Notes: generated from the letters alone by a model not told the origin. A stretch of 64,000 nt of DNA from Telluribacter sp035998675 (GCF_035998675.1 NZ_DASYHI010000024.1:547230-611229), one strand, 5' to 3'; counted from the stretch's first letter, positions 32,443-41,725 are shown. Numbers and translations: made by a program.

Positions 32443-33462
32443 ATGAATAATATTTTCGTTAAAAGCCGATTGGCTGGCTCAGCAGGAGTGGTCGGAGTAG
32501 GGTTTCTCCTGCTATTGACGATTACCACTGCGCAGGCTCAGGTTCGACGTGGAACCTTTTTGCCTTACTCGACTGTAGGCCTGGGAGTAGGTACTTCAAG
32601 CTACTACGGAGATTTAGCGGGTTATACTACCCCTTTGTCTTCTACTTTTGAACTCATCCGCTACCACGCAACCGGTAACTATACCCGCCACTTTACACCA
32701 CGTTTTGCAGCCCGGGCTTCATTTACCTGGGCTCGTATTGTGGGGGATGACTATACCCTGAATAACTCAGGAGCGAAACTAGGAACCCAAAAGTTTGCAC
32801 GAAATCTTCATTTCAGAAACGACCTGAAAGAATTCGCGGCCATTGGAATTTACAAATTGGTTCCCGATGGCCGTACGGCTGACCGCCGTCCCCAGTTAAG
32901 CCCGTACGTATTTGCAGGTCTGGCGGCCGTTGCTCATAATCCAATGGCACGTACCCCTGAGATTGACGGTGGACGCTGGGTTAGACTGCAACCCTTAGGT
33001 ACCGAGGGGCAGGGCAATCCTGGCTCTGATAAGCCGTATTCTTTGGTTCAACTGGCTATTCCTTTGGGCTTTGGGGTGCGCTATAAGCTTCATCCCAAGT
33101 GGGATGTATCAGCAGAAGTGGGCTTCCGGCTTACGACTACCGACTACCTGGACGATGTAAGTGATAGGTATGCGGACCCTAATGTGTTAAAAGATGATAT
33201 AGCCCGTGCTATGGCCAATCGGTCGGCTGAGCCAACGACGGCTCGAAAGGGAAAAGATCGTACGGAGGGTCTTCGCAGATTTCTGGCGGCCGAACCCTAT
33301 AACATCGAAACCAACGATCCATTCGTAGCCATTCAGCAGACTCCCTACGGAGAGCCCGGTTCTGTGCGGGGGAACCCCGCAATAAAGGATAGCTATTTGC
33401 TAGGTACCATCCATATTAACTACATCCTGGGTAGTACCATCAAATGTCCACCAATAAAATAA
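32443..33462 (+). CDS. DUF6089-type outer-membrane beta-barrel protein
   Basis: A signal peptide (residues 1-33, cleaved after AQA) precedes a beta-barrel. GLGVGTSSYYGDLAGY near 48 and GFGVRYKLHPKWDVSAEVGFRLTTTDYLDDVS near 210 are typical of the DUF6089/PorG-like family in this phylum. Length is 339 residues. Members are found in outer membranes, and PorG is linked to type IX secretion. The next gene, starting four bases later, encodes a shorter relative, and the two probably form one operon with the DUF2911 gene. Confidence 0.78.
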   Translation: MNNIFVKSRLAGSAGVVGVGFLLLLTITTAQAQVRRGTFLPYSTVGLGVGTSSYYGDLAGYTTPLSSTFELIRYHATGNYTRHFTPRFAARASFTWARIVGDDYTLNNSGAKLGTQKFARNLHFRNDLKEFAAIGIYKLVPDGRTADRRPQLSPYVFAGLAAVAHNPMARTPEIDGGRWVRLQPLGTEGQGNPGSDKPYSLVQLAIPLGFGVRYKLHPKWDVSAEVGFRLTTTDYLDDVSDRYADPNVLKDDIARAMANRSAEPTTARKGKDRTEGLRRFLAAEPYNIETNDPFVAIQQTPYGEPGSVRGNPAIKDSYLLGTIHINYILGSTIKCPPIK

Positions 33463-33466
33463 ATTC

Positions 33467-34183
33467 TTGTCTATTTTGCGAGTAATCAATAAGTTAGCAG
33501 ATATTCAATACCTACGGCTATACCTGATAGCCGTAGGTATTGGTTTTATGTGCCTGTGGGTAGGAGCGGCTACCGCCCAGAAAATTGAGATAGGGGCCAG
33601 TGTAGGAGGACTAAACTATAAAGGTGATATCGCTCCAAATTTTAACTTCCGGTTTTTTCGGCCCGGGGGCAGTCTTTTCTTCCGGTATAATATAAGCCGT
33701 TCGGTTACGTTCCGGGCCGAGGGGTTGTATGGTGGAATAACCGCCGATGACCAGTATGCTAAAGAAGCTTTTCAGCAGGCCCGTAATCTTTCTTTTCGTA
33801 CCCGCATAACCGAAGCCAGTCTGGTGACTGAGTATAATTTCCTGGACTACGCCAACCGCCGTTCCGCTCTTAACTGGACTCCCTACGTTTTTGGGGGGCT
33901 TGGCTATATGGGCTTCAAGCCCAATCCTAATGCAGGTAATTATAGTACCAAAGGCTGGGTGCTTCCTTTTGGGGTAGGTGTCAAGTACCAGATCAAGCGA
34001 CCCTGGAATGTGGGCTTAGAAATAGGTACCCGTAAAACTTTTACCGATTATCTTGATAACTTAGGGGGCGAAATCCTGTCAACAAACAAACTTGACCAGG
34101 GTGATCCTTCCCGGAAAGACATGTACTATTACGTAGGTTTTTCGGTTAGTTATACTTTTTATAAAATTATCTGCCCTGAATAA
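33467..34183 (+). CDS. Second DUF6089-type barrel protein
   Basis: The 238 residues repeat the pattern of the upstream gene: GASVGGLNYKGDIAPNF near 45 and GVGVKYQIKRPWNVGLEIGTRKTFTDYLDNLG near 170 align with the motifs there, so the pair is likely an old tandem duplication. The start appears to be TTG 33467, four bases after the previous stop. It gives an N-region with Arg and Lys and a hydrophobic core ending in GAATAQK, a signal peptide. No ATG is available before the core. Confidence 0.75.
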   Translation: MSILRVINKLADIQYLRLYLIAVGIGFMCLWVGAATAQKIEIGASVGGLNYKGDIAPNFNFRFFRPGGSLFFRYNISRSVTFRAEGLYGGITADDQYAKEAFQQARNLSFRTRITEASLVTEYNFLDYANRRSALNWTPYVFGGLGYMGFKPNPNAGNYSTKGWVLPFGVGVKYQIKRPWNVGLEIGTRKTFTDYLDNLGGEILSTNKLDQGDPSRKDMYYYVGFSVSYTFYKIICPE

Positions 34184-34188
34184 CCTCT

Positions 34189-34728
34189 ATGAAAAAACTT
34201 CTGCTACTTGGAATCATAGTGGGGGTGGTGATTGCTTTTATTTCTTTTCGTAGTTACACGAAGTCGTTCAGCCCGGAAGCGGTGGCTGAATATGAGCAGA
34301 ATGGCCTTCAAATAAGGGTTAACTACAGTCGCCCGGCCAAAAAGAGCCGATTGATATTTGGCCGTGAGCAGGACAACGCCTTAGTACCTTACGACAAGGT
34401 ATGGCGAGCCGGGGCCAATGAGGCTACCATTATTCAGTTTAACCGCGATGTAACCGTAGCCGGAGAACTAGTCAAAGCCGGTACTTACTCCCTCTGGACC
34501 ATACCCGGGCCGGCCAAATGGAAAGTAGTACTTAACAAGGAAACCGGGCAGTGGGGTACCGACTACAACGACGGGCAGGATCTGATGCGGCAGGAGGTGA
34601 ACATCAGGATACGCCCCGAAGTAGCGGAACTGTTCACTGTTTATTTTGAAGACCAGCCCCGGGGAGTCCACATGGTTCTCCGCTGGGATCAGACGGAGGC
34701 CATAGTACCTATCACCCCAAACTACTGA
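34189..34728 (+). CDS. DUF2911 family protein
   Basis: A membrane-anchoring or signal segment (residues 3-20, LLLLGIIVGVVIAFISF) is followed by the DUF2911 domain: VNYSRPAKKSRLIFG near 43, VWRAGANEATIIQFN near 70 and AGTYSLWTIPG near 97. The family is widespread in Bacteroidota, has an envelope location and no known activity. The gene starts five bases after the previous stop, so it is the third gene of the DUF6089 unit. Confidence 0.85.
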   Translation: MKKLLLLGIIVGVVIAFISFRSYTKSFSPEAVAEYEQNGLQIRVNYSRPAKKSRLIFGREQDNALVPYDKVWRAGANEATIIQFNRDVTVAGELVKAGTYSLWTIPGPAKWKVVLNKETGQWGTDYNDGQDLMRQEVNIRIRPEVAELFTVYFEDQPRGVHMVLRWDQTEAIVPITPNY

Positions 34729-34758
34729 GGCAATCAGGATTATCCGTACACTTGTCGC

Positions 34759-34794
34759 ACCGATTTGGAATAGTACTTCTGAATCGGTTTTTTT
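34759..34794 (+). terminator. Terminator of the DUF6089-DUF2911 unit
   Basis: A 7-base stem (34759-34765 with 34782-34788), extended by a small inner stem, is followed by seven T residues, 30 bases after the DUF2911 stop. Confidence 0.75.
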
Positions 34795-34822
34795 GTGCCC
34801 TACTTCATTTTAGACCTCGGTC

Positions 34823-35731
34823 ATGTTTGTAACGGCTATTGAAAAAGTTGATCAATTCACACGTCCTATACATTTTATTGCCCGCTACTACGGTGGTTCA
34901 GATATTATACCGGGTACCGCTACTTTGTTTTTTGTAAACGAAGAAGGCTGTGCCGTTACCTGCCGGCATGTGGCGGAGCAACTGCTGCAGGCCGATGCTA
35001 TTTATTCCAACTATTTAAAATTCAAATCTGAACTCCGCCGCTTTGAACGGGAGCGCACGTACGACCTGCACCGAAAGCGGCTGGAAGACCAGTTTCGTAT
35101 TACCAGCGAGACCCCCATTCGGCTCCGTTCCAACTTTATTAACGGCGTTTCGGGCTTTAAGAGCTTTACCATACACCTGCACCCAACTCAGGACCTGGCC
35201 ATTATACAGTTCAAAGACTTTGAGGCGAAGCATTACCAGGGCCACGGTTACTTCCTGCGCGACGGCCGCCAGGTAAAACAGGGCAAGTACCTGTGTCGGT
35301 TAGGGTACCCCTTTCCCGAGTTTACGAACTACCGCTTCAATCAGGCCGTTGATGATATTGAGTGGATTAACGAAGGGCGGGTAAATACGCCGAGTTTTCC
35401 GGTGGATGGCATTGTGACGCGGCACATTGGCGAATCCAATGGTATTACGGGTATCGAAATGAGTACCCCCGGTTTGCGCGGGCAAAGCGGCGGTCCCTTA
35501 TTTGACCGGACCGGGGTAATCTACGGCATGCAAAGCGCTACCCGGCACCTGCACCTGGGCTTTGACCAGATCAACCGGGAGGTAATAACGGATGGGGTAC
35601 GCCGCCGGGTATCCAACTACCCGTTTATGAACGTGGGCCAGTGCGTACACGTTGATATAATCAAGAATTTCCTGCGCGAAAAAAGTATTAAGTTTTATGA
35701 GGCCGATGGCGAAGCTTTGGCGCCCATCTGA
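34823..35731 (+). CDS. Trypsin-like serine protease without signal peptide
   Basis: The chymotrypsin-fold triad is visible: histidine in TCRHVAEQL near residue 50, aspartate in HPTQDLAIIQF near 130, and serine in RGQSGGPLFD near 218. The middle (residues 65-95) is a charged helical insert (RRFERERTYDLHRKRLEDQ). No signal peptide or transmembrane helix is present, so the protein should be cytoplasmic, unlike DegP-type proteases, and it has no PDZ domain. Stand-alone cytoplasmic trypsin-like proteases sometimes act in defence or regulated cleavage, but nothing nearby proves that here. Its end overlaps the opposing AraC gene by 37 bases. Confidence 0.8.
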   Translation: MFVTAIEKVDQFTRPIHFIARYYGGSDIIPGTATLFFVNEEGCAVTCRHVAEQLLQADAIYSNYLKFKSELRRFERERTYDLHRKRLEDQFRITSETPIRLRSNFINGVSGFKSFTIHLHPTQDLAIIQFKDFEAKHYQGHGYFLRDGRQVKQGKYLCRLGYPFPEFTNYRFNQAVDDIEWINEGRVNTPSFPVDGIVTRHIGESNGITGIEMSTPGLRGQSGGPLFDRTGVIYGMQSATRHLHLGFDQINREVITDGVRRRVSNYPFMNVGQCVHVDIIKNFLREKSIKFYEADGEALAPI

Positions 35732-36597
35732 TAAATCTGGCGGTACCGAAGCGGACTATAACCCGAGTACCTTCTGAAAAGCCGGTGGAAGTGCGATAGA
35801 TTCTGAAAGCCGGAGTCCAGTGCTACCTGCCCCACACTCATGGCACTGGAGATAAGAAGCTGCCGGGCGTGGCCTACCCGAAGCTCATTGAGGTAGGAGA
35901 GGTACGACTTCTGGGTGCGCTGCCGGAAGTACCTACAGAATGCCGCCTCGCTCAAATGGGCTTCCCTGGCGATGTCTGACAGCTCAATTGGCTCTCGGAA
36001 ATTATGTAAAGTAAAGTCCAGCACCCGGCGCATCCGTTCGGTGTCGGCTTCGTTGAGGCGGGGAACGTAGCCGTCGCTGGCAAGCGTACGGGCATTGGCA
36101 AAAGTAGCCAGCTCAGTAAGCAGGCGCAGAAATACCAGAATCTGCCCGGCCGGGCTGGTAGTAGTACAGAGAGAGAGTAGGAGGTTTTCGATGGCAGGAA
36201 AGTCCTTGGAGTCGGAAGCAAAGGAAATACCCTGCGGCGCCTGCCTCCACAAAGTACTCTGCACCGAAAACTCCGGAATAAGACTCAGGACCGAATCCAC
36301 CAGCTTTTCAGAGAAATGAACGACCACCGCTTCACTACCGGGCGGATTAGGTACTTTATAGTAGCTGGTATCGCTTCGCCAGAAGTGCGCCAGATTGGGT
36401 CCCAACAGGATCAGGTCTCCCGGCTTAAAATCCTCAACGCTATCTCCCACAAACCGCTGGCCGTGCCCTCGGACAATATAGGTAAGCTCGTATTCGGGGT
36501 GAAAATGGTATAACGCATCAAAATAAGAACACGCGAACCTCTTTACCAATAAAGAGCGCTCTTCCCCGATAGATATTTTTTCAAAAGAAGGCTTCAT
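35695..36597 (-). CDS. AraC-family transcriptional regulator
   Basis: The N-terminal half is a cupin-like sensing domain (YHFHPEYELTYIVRGHGQRFVGD near 30). Residues ~195-295 are the two helix-turn-helix DNA-binding motifs (ELSDIAREAHLSEAAFCRYFRQRTQKSY and SVGQVALDSGFQNLSHFHRLFRRYSGYSPLRYR, each typical of AraC). Such regulators control sugar or small-molecule genes. The gene is divergent from the dioxygenase-like gene, and a perfect inverted repeat in the gap could be its operator. Its 3' end overlaps the protease gene tail to tail. Confidence 0.93.
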   Translation of the reverse strand: MKPSFEKISIGEERSLLVKRFACSYFDALYHFHPEYELTYIVRGHGQRFVGDSVEDFKPGDLILLGPNLAHFWRSDTSYYKVPNPPGSEAVVVHFSEKLVDSVLSLIPEFSVQSTLWRQAPQGISFASDSKDFPAIENLLLSLCTTTSPAGQILVFLRLLTELATFANARTLASDGYVPRLNEADTERMRRVLDFTLHNFREPIELSDIAREAHLSEAAFCRYFRQRTQKSYLSYLNELRVGHARQLLISSAMSVGQVALDSGFQNLSHFHRLFRRYSGYSPLRYRQIYQMGAKASPSAS

Positions 36598-36683
36598 TGT
36601 GTAAATAATTGATGCAGTACAAAGGTAATGCTATTTGATAATGTTAATATAGTACATAAACAGGAAAAATAACATACTTTTCT

Positions 36684-36711
36684 TTTACAAAGGACAGCAG
36701 ATCTTTGTAAA
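36684..36711. promoter_or_regulatory. Inverted repeat between AraC regulator and dioxygenase gene
   Basis: TTTACAAAG (36684-36692) and its exact complement CTTTGTAAA (36703-36711) are separated by 10 bases, about two helical turns between centres. A related half-site, TTACAAAAG, lies near 36774 just before the dioxygenase start. The repeat sits in the 191-base divergent gap. It is a candidate operator, though AraC proteins more often bind direct repeats. Confidence 0.45.
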
Positions 36712-36788
36712 GCTGAAATTTACTAAGCCAGGACGAGGTCCGGAACGGTAAAGCTCTGACTATTCCTAAACCTTACAAAAGATATACC

Positions 36789-37616
36789 ATGATTACGCAA
36801 ACCAGCAAGTCGGTACTACTCAACGAATTGGAGGCTCCCTATAAACTACCGCCGGGAGCCGTTGAATTTTACCGTGAATTTGGCTATGTAAAGCTGAAAG
36901 ACGTCCTGAGTCCGGAGGTTATCCAGTACTACGGAAACCTTATCACCGACCTGGTGATCCGGCTCAATACCCTTACCAAGCCCATGGAGGAGCGTACTAC
37001 CTACGAGCGGGCTTTCCTGCAGATCATGAACCTGTGGCGGGAGGATGAAGAGGCAAAAGAGTTTGTGTTCTCAAAGCGCCTGGCCAAAATAGCCGCTGAC
37101 CTGATGGAAGTAGAAGGTGTCAGGCTCTACCACGACCAGGCCCTGTACAAGGAGCCTTCCGGTGGCATTACTCCCTGGCATGCCGACCAGTTTTACTGGC
37201 CGCTGGCTACTCCCAAAACCGTTACCGTTTGGATTCCGCTGCAGGAAACTCCACTTCCGATGGGACCGCTGGCCTTTGCCGAAAAAAGTCAAAATGTAAA
37301 TATTGGTCGTGATCTGGAGATCAGTGATGAAAGTGAGGCTTATATGGCTTCACAGCTTACGCAGTTCCAACTGAACGAAACGCCTTTTGACCTGGGTGAA
37401 GTAAGTTACCACGCCGGTTGGTTATTTCACCGGGCCGGTGCCAACGTGTCCGACAGCCCCCGTAAGGTAATGACGATGATTTATATGGATAAGGATCAGA
37501 TTATCACCAGCCCCAAAAATAAGTACCAGGACGCCGACTGGCGCACCTGGCTGGATGCCAGACCCATTGGTTCTACTCCCGACAGCGCTTTGAATCCGGT
37601 TTTATTCAGCTATTGA
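36789..37616 (+). CDS. Phytanoyl-CoA dioxygenase (PhyH) family protein
   Basis: This is an Fe(II)/2-oxoglutarate-dependent oxygenase. The iron ligands are H and D in TPWHADQFYW near residue 130 and a later H in GWLFHRAGANVS near 218, followed by the 2-oxoglutarate-binding arginine (PRKVMTMIYM). The 275 residues span the whole PhyH fold; GYVKLKDVLSPEVIQYYG near 33 is typical of its start. The substrate cannot be deduced. The divergent AraC gene probably regulates it. Confidence 0.88.
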   Translation: MITQTSKSVLLNELEAPYKLPPGAVEFYREFGYVKLKDVLSPEVIQYYGNLITDLVIRLNTLTKPMEERTTYERAFLQIMNLWREDEEAKEFVFSKRLAKIAADLMEVEGVRLYHDQALYKEPSGGITPWHADQFYWPLATPKTVTVWIPLQETPLPMGPLAFAEKSQNVNIGRDLEISDESEAYMASQLTQFQLNETPFDLGEVSYHAGWLFHRAGANVSDSPRKVMTMIYMDKDQIITSPKNKYQDADWRTWLDARPIGSTPDSALNPVLFSY

Positions 37617-37670
37617 CTCTGTTTTTTTAAGCAAACGATATACGCTTATCTCCTGTGTACGACCGTTTGT

Positions 37671-37702
37671 TTCGCCCCTGCGCGCAGGGGCGAATTTTTT
37701 TT
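37671..37702 (+). terminator. Intrinsic terminator after the PhyH gene
   Basis: A perfect 24-base GC-rich palindrome (37671-37694) is followed by eight T residues. It lies 54 bases after the stop. Confidence 0.92.
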
Positions 37703-37814
37703 GTAAAAAAACGTTTCTGAATAAAGAAAGAAACAATTTACCTCCTCCGCTTAAAAGTCTGCGTAAGGTTGATTACGTAAACTTTGCGTTCTTTGCAATC
37801 TAAAATTAGGTAGC

Positions 37815-40022
37815 ATGAATAGTATAAAATACCCTCTGCTGATTTTCTGTGTGCTGCTCACACACCTTACCCTGGGCCAGGTACAGAAACATGCCAGGTG
37901 GAGCTACGCTCTGTCAAAAACAGAAGTCAGGGCGGGCGAAACCGTTGATCTGATTTTTACGGCTACCATTGATCCTGACTGGTACCTGTACTCTTCTGAT
38001 ATTGATCCTGACCTGGGCCCAATTCCGGCTACTTTCAACCTCACGCCCCATCCTTCGTACGAGCTGGTGGGAAAAGTGAAGCCCATTAAGCCCAAGAAGA
38101 AATTTGATAAAATATGGCAGGGCGACATAACGTACTTTGAAGGGAAAGGTGAGTTCAGACAAACAGTACGGATTCTTCAGGATAAGCCCGAACTAAAAGG
38201 CGACCTTGAGTATCTGACCTGTACTAATGTGAACGGCCTGTGCGTTCCCGGCAATGCTGACTTTGCTTTTCAGGGCCTGAAGGTACTTCCGGCAGCGTCC
38301 GTAACTCCTTCGGGGGCCACGCCCGCTGCCATTGACAAATCAACAGGAGCGGCAGTAGCCGTAAGGGGGCCAGCTCCCGCAGGGACAGCCACCGAGACGG
38401 TAGCTCCCGTGGCAACGTCCGGTGATAGTACTTCGCTCAGGGGAGCGGGTACCCAGGAGGTTCCTGCCTCCGTGGAGACGGCCCCCGTGGAGACGGCCTC
38501 CGTGGCGACCTCAGCTACCCAGGATTCCAGCCTGAGTATTGCTTCGCCTCCGGACTTCCGGACTGACCGGCCCCTTGACAGTACTCCCATGGGCAGTACC
38601 TCCCTCTGGGCTTTTGCCCTGGCGGCTTTTCTGGCCGGGCTGGTAGCTTTACTTACCCCCTGCGTTTTTCCCATTATTCCCATGACGGTCAGCTTCTTTA
38701 CCAAGCAGGCGGGGGGTAAGGGCAAGGCGTTTATCTACGGCTTTTCCATAATTCTCATTTATACCCTCATCGGTACTATTGTTTCAAGAATCAACGGCCC
38801 GGCCTTTGCGAATTTCCTTAGTACCCACTGGGTGCCTAATGTACTTTTCTTTGCGGTGTTTTTTGTTTTTGGACTTTCCTTTTTGGGCCTATTTGAAATA
38901 GTACTACCCAGCTCTTTTGTTAATAAAGTAGATGCTCAGTCCGACCGCGGTGGTATGGCGGGTATTTTCTTTATGGCGTTTACGCTGGTACTGGTTTCGT
39001 TTTCCTGCACCGGGCCTATTGTTGGTAGCCTGCTGGTAGCGTCAGCGGGGGGCGAAGTGGTAAAACCTATTGTAGGAATGGTGGCGTTTTCGTCCGCTTT
39101 TGCTATTCCCTTCACCCTGTTTGCCCTGTTTCCGCAGTGGCTCAGGAGTCTGCCGAAGTCGGGAGGCTGGCTGAATACGGTTAAGGTAGTACTGGGCTTT
39201 CTGGAGCTGGCCCTGGCGCTGAAGTTCCTGAGTATAGCCGACCAGGTGTACCATTGGCGTTTGCTGGACCGGGAGGTATTTCTGGCCTTCTGGATCGTCA
39301 TATTTGCTATGCTGGGCTTTTACCTGCTGGGCAAAATTCGTACCCCGCACGATTCGCCGGTAGAGCGGGTGAGCGTGCCGCGTATACTGCTGGCTATTGT
39401 AACGTTCGCCTTTGTCATGTATATGCTGCCCGGTATGTGGGGCGCACCCCTGAAATCACTGGCCGGGTACCTGCCTCCGCAATCCACGCATGACTTTGAC
39501 CTCAACCGCCGCGGAGGAGCCAGTCTTATCCGGACCTCCGCTATGGAGGAGGTACCTAAGTACGGCGACCTTTTTGAACTGCCGCACGAGCTGGAAGGAT
39601 TCTTTGATTATGAACAGGCGCTGGCTTATGCCAAAAAAGTAAATAAACCCGTTTTTGTTGATTTTACGGGACATGGTTGCGTCAATTGCCGCGAAATGGA
39701 AGCCCGGGTATGGTCAGATCCGGCTGTACTACAGCGCCTGCGTGAGGACTACGTAGTAGTGGCGCTGTACGTAGATGATAAAACCGAACTACCTGAGTCG
39801 GAATGGTATACTTCGAAATACGATGGTAAGATAAAAAAGACGATTGGCGCTCAGAATGCTGACTTACAAATCGTGAAATACAACAACAACGCTCAGCCTC
39901 ACTACACCCTGGTGAACCACGAGGGTGAGTTGCTGGTACCTCCCATCAACTATGATTTGAGTGTAGAAAACTTCACCAATTTCCTGGACCGCGGCAAATC
40001 TGCCTTTAAAGGTTCGGTATAA
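37815..40022 (+). CDS. dsbD: Thiol:disulfide interchange protein DsbD with long Pro/Ala/Thr linker
   Basis: DsbD passes electrons from cytoplasmic thioredoxin to the periplasm. The 735 residues comprise a signal peptide (1-21), an N-terminal DsbD-alpha-like domain (~25-155, with CTNVNGLC holding a cysteine pair), a disordered linker (~155-255) of Pro, Ala, Thr, Ser, Val and Glu, a membrane core of about eight helices (~260-555, with LTPCVFPIIPMTV and SFSCTGPIVGSLLVAS supplying the two membrane cysteines), and a C-terminal thioredoxin domain (~595-735) with the active site GHGCVNCREME. The linker carries a 15-base tandem repeat. The gene stands alone. Confidence 0.93.
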   Translation: MNSIKYPLLIFCVLLTHLTLGQVQKHARWSYALSKTEVRAGETVDLIFTATIDPDWYLYSSDIDPDLGPIPATFNLTPHPSYELVGKVKPIKPKKKFDKIWQGDITYFEGKGEFRQTVRILQDKPELKGDLEYLTCTNVNGLCVPGNADFAFQGLKVLPAASVTPSGATPAAIDKSTGAAVAVRGPAPAGTATETVAPVATSGDSTSLRGAGTQEVPASVETAPVETASVATSATQDSSLSIASPPDFRTDRPLDSTPMGSTSLWAFALAAFLAGLVALLTPCVFPIIPMTVSFFTKQAGGKGKAFIYGFSIILIYTLIGTIVSRINGPAFANFLSTHWVPNVLFFAVFFVFGLSFLGLFEIVLPSSFVNKVDAQSDRGGMAGIFFMAFTLVLVSFSCTGPIVGSLLVASAGGEVVKPIVGMVAFSSAFAIPFTLFALFPQWLRSLPKSGGWLNTVKVVLGFLELALALKFLSIADQVYHWRLLDREVFLAFWIVIFAMLGFYLLGKIRTPHDSPVERVSVPRILLAIVTFAFVMYMLPGMWGAPLKSLAGYLPPQSTHDFDLNRRGGASLIRTSAMEEVPKYGDLFELPHELEGFFDYEQALAYAKKVNKPVFVDFTGHGCVNCREMEARVWSDPAVLQRLREDYVVVALYVDDKTELPESEWYTSKYDGKIKKTIGAQNADLQIVKYNNNAQPHYTLVNHEGELLVPPINYDLSVENFTNFLDRGKSAFKGSV
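38469..38510 (+). repeat. 15-base tandem repeat in dsbD linker
   Basis: Two near-identical copies of a 15-base unit (38469-38483 and 38484-38498, differing at one base) are followed by a degenerate third. They encode repeats of S/P-V-E-T-A. The unit is a multiple of three, so copy number can change without a frameshift. Confidence 0.8.
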
Positions 40023-40057
40023 AAATAGGGCGCTGCCGGTAGCAGTGCCCTATTTTT
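40021..40057. terminator. Bidirectional terminator between dsbD and M48 protease
   Basis: A 16-base stem (40021-40036 with 40042-40057, one G-T pair) with a 5-base loop, flanked by A5 and T5. It overlaps the last bases of the dsbD stop and ends 19 bases before the opposing gene's stop. Confidence 0.9.
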
Positions 40058-40075
40058 AAGTAAGTAGTACTCTGA

Positions 40076-41554
40076 TTACTTACTCAGCGTTTTGACCAGG
40101 GTACCTCTTGTTACCCGATCTTTAAGATTTAAACCGTTCAGTACAGCCAGTTCATTCATCTTGTTTGCCGGAGTTTGAAGACTTTGTAAAATCTCCTGTA
40201 GGGTACCATCTTTCGGAGCGGGTTTGATCTGAATCCGGTCGGGCTTACGGTTCAGCTTATCCGGGTCCGTCAGGCTTCTGAAATTCTTGGCGACCGACTC
40301 AAAAGTCCGGAAATTGCTGTTGAACTGCGCCAGGTATGACATACCATGCAGGGCATAGATATTACCACCGTACTGAATGAGCCAGGTGGCGATTTGGGCC
40401 GTATTGTTGGCATTCTGAGCTTGCTGCTGTTGCTGTTGTTGCCCCTGCTGAGGAGCCTGGCGTGAGATCATTACCAGAGCCGGAAAGCCATTGATGGTAG
40501 TTGACTGGTTCTCTACGACCTGCAGGTTGAGCTGTTTCACGGTATTCTGAGCGGCTTCTTCCAGCGAGTTTCCCTGAGCCAGCATGAGAGCCATCAGGGC
40601 TTTACCGTCTTTGGGAGCCATCTGAAACTGCTGAGGGCTGTTCTCGTAGATCCAGTTGCGGGGAACCGGAAACTGAAATTTAAGCTCCGGATGATAGAAT
40701 ACAAAATCCTCCACAAATCCCTGCTTGGGGTCATCTCCGTAAATCATTCCGTCGATCATACGCAGCCAATCATTTCGGTCAGCTACATAGGTACCCGGAT
40801 TCGCCTTTTGCCACTCCGTTGCCATTTGATTTACCTTTTTCTCGCGGTTGGCCGGATCGGGGTGAGTAGACTGGAAAGTAGGGATACTCTTTCCGCTCTT
40901 CTCGCTGAGTACTTTTAAGGTACCAAAGAAATCAGCCATCTCGTGGGCGTCATAGCCAATTTTGCTGGAATACTCCACCCCCAATTTATCCGATTCAGAT
41001 TCATGCGCACGGCTGTAGCTGAGCATTAGTAGCCCCAGCCCCTGCTGGGCGGCCTCCGCAAGCTGACCAAGACCGGGAGCAATGACCAGACCCGCAATAA
41101 GACCAATCTGGCTAAGTAACTGACTACTTTGCTGACGAACCGAGTGGCGGGCGGTTATATGTCCGATTTCGTGGCCAAGTACCCCCGCGAACTCGGCTTC
41201 GTTGTTGAAGTGGGCCATAATGCCCCGGGTAAAGTACACGTAGCCGCCCGGTACCGCAAACGCGTTTACTACTGGAGAGTCTACTACGTGGAACTGATAA
41301 GGTAGCTCAGGCCGGTGGGAGATCTTGGCCATGGCCATCCCTTTGGTTTTGATAAAGTTCTGAAGCTTCTGGTCTTCGTAAATACCGAACGTAGCTACTA
41401 TGGAAGGATGACTCTCTTTTCCAATGGCTATTTCCTGTTCGGTGGACATTAAGGATAGTTCTCTTTTGCCCGTAACGGGATTTCGGGCACAGCTTTGAGC
41501 TAAAATCAGGGCCAGTGCATAGAGCAGGTACCTGGCTTTCGGGGAATACTTCAT
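40076..41554 (-). CDS. M48 zinc metalloprotease, lipoprotein
   Basis: HEIGH at residues 128-132 holds two zinc ligands and the catalytic glutamate; ESESDKLG near 178 holds the third zinc ligand. The N-terminus (ALALILAQSC) is a signal peptide with a lipobox and lipid-accepting C22. M48 proteins of this type (BepA/YfgC-like) help assemble or degrade outer-membrane proteins. The ~210 residues after the protease domain include a glutamine run (QQGQQQQQQQAQ near 375) and a C-terminal helical part with LKDRVTRGTLVKTL; they replace the TPR repeats of BepA. ATG 41554 is chosen for the signal peptide. Confidence 0.93.
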   Translation of the reverse strand: MKYSPKARYLLYALALILAQSCARNPVTGKRELSLMSTEQEIAIGKESHPSIVATFGIYEDQKLQNFIKTKGMAMAKISHRPELPYQFHVVDSPVVNAFAVPGGYVYFTRGIMAHFNNEAEFAGVLGHEIGHITARHSVRQQSSQLLSQIGLIAGLVIAPGLGQLAEAAQQGLGLLMLSYSRAHESESDKLGVEYSSKIGYDAHEMADFFGTLKVLSEKSGKSIPTFQSTHPDPANREKKVNQMATEWQKANPGTYVADRNDWLRMIDGMIYGDDPKQGFVEDFVFYHPELKFQFPVPRNWIYENSPQQFQMAPKDGKALMALMLAQGNSLEEAAQNTVKQLNLQVVENQSTTINGFPALVMISRQAPQQGQQQQQQQAQNANNTAQIATWLIQYGGNIYALHGMSYLAQFNSNFRTFESVAKNFRSLTDPDKLNRKPDRIQIKPAPKDGTLQEILQSLQTPANKMNELAVLNGLNLKDRVTRGTLVKTLSK

Positions 41555-41725
41555 ATTATTACTTTTTAAAATGGACGAGTGAAACTTGTGTTCTGACTTT
41601 CTGCTTTTGCATTCACCAAGATTAAAAAAGTATGCCAAGGCTATTACTGCTGCACAAGGTAAAAAGAAAAGAGTACCTGGGTAGCCACCTTGACGAAGAC
41701 AGAGACATGCTAGCCTGTTAAAATA

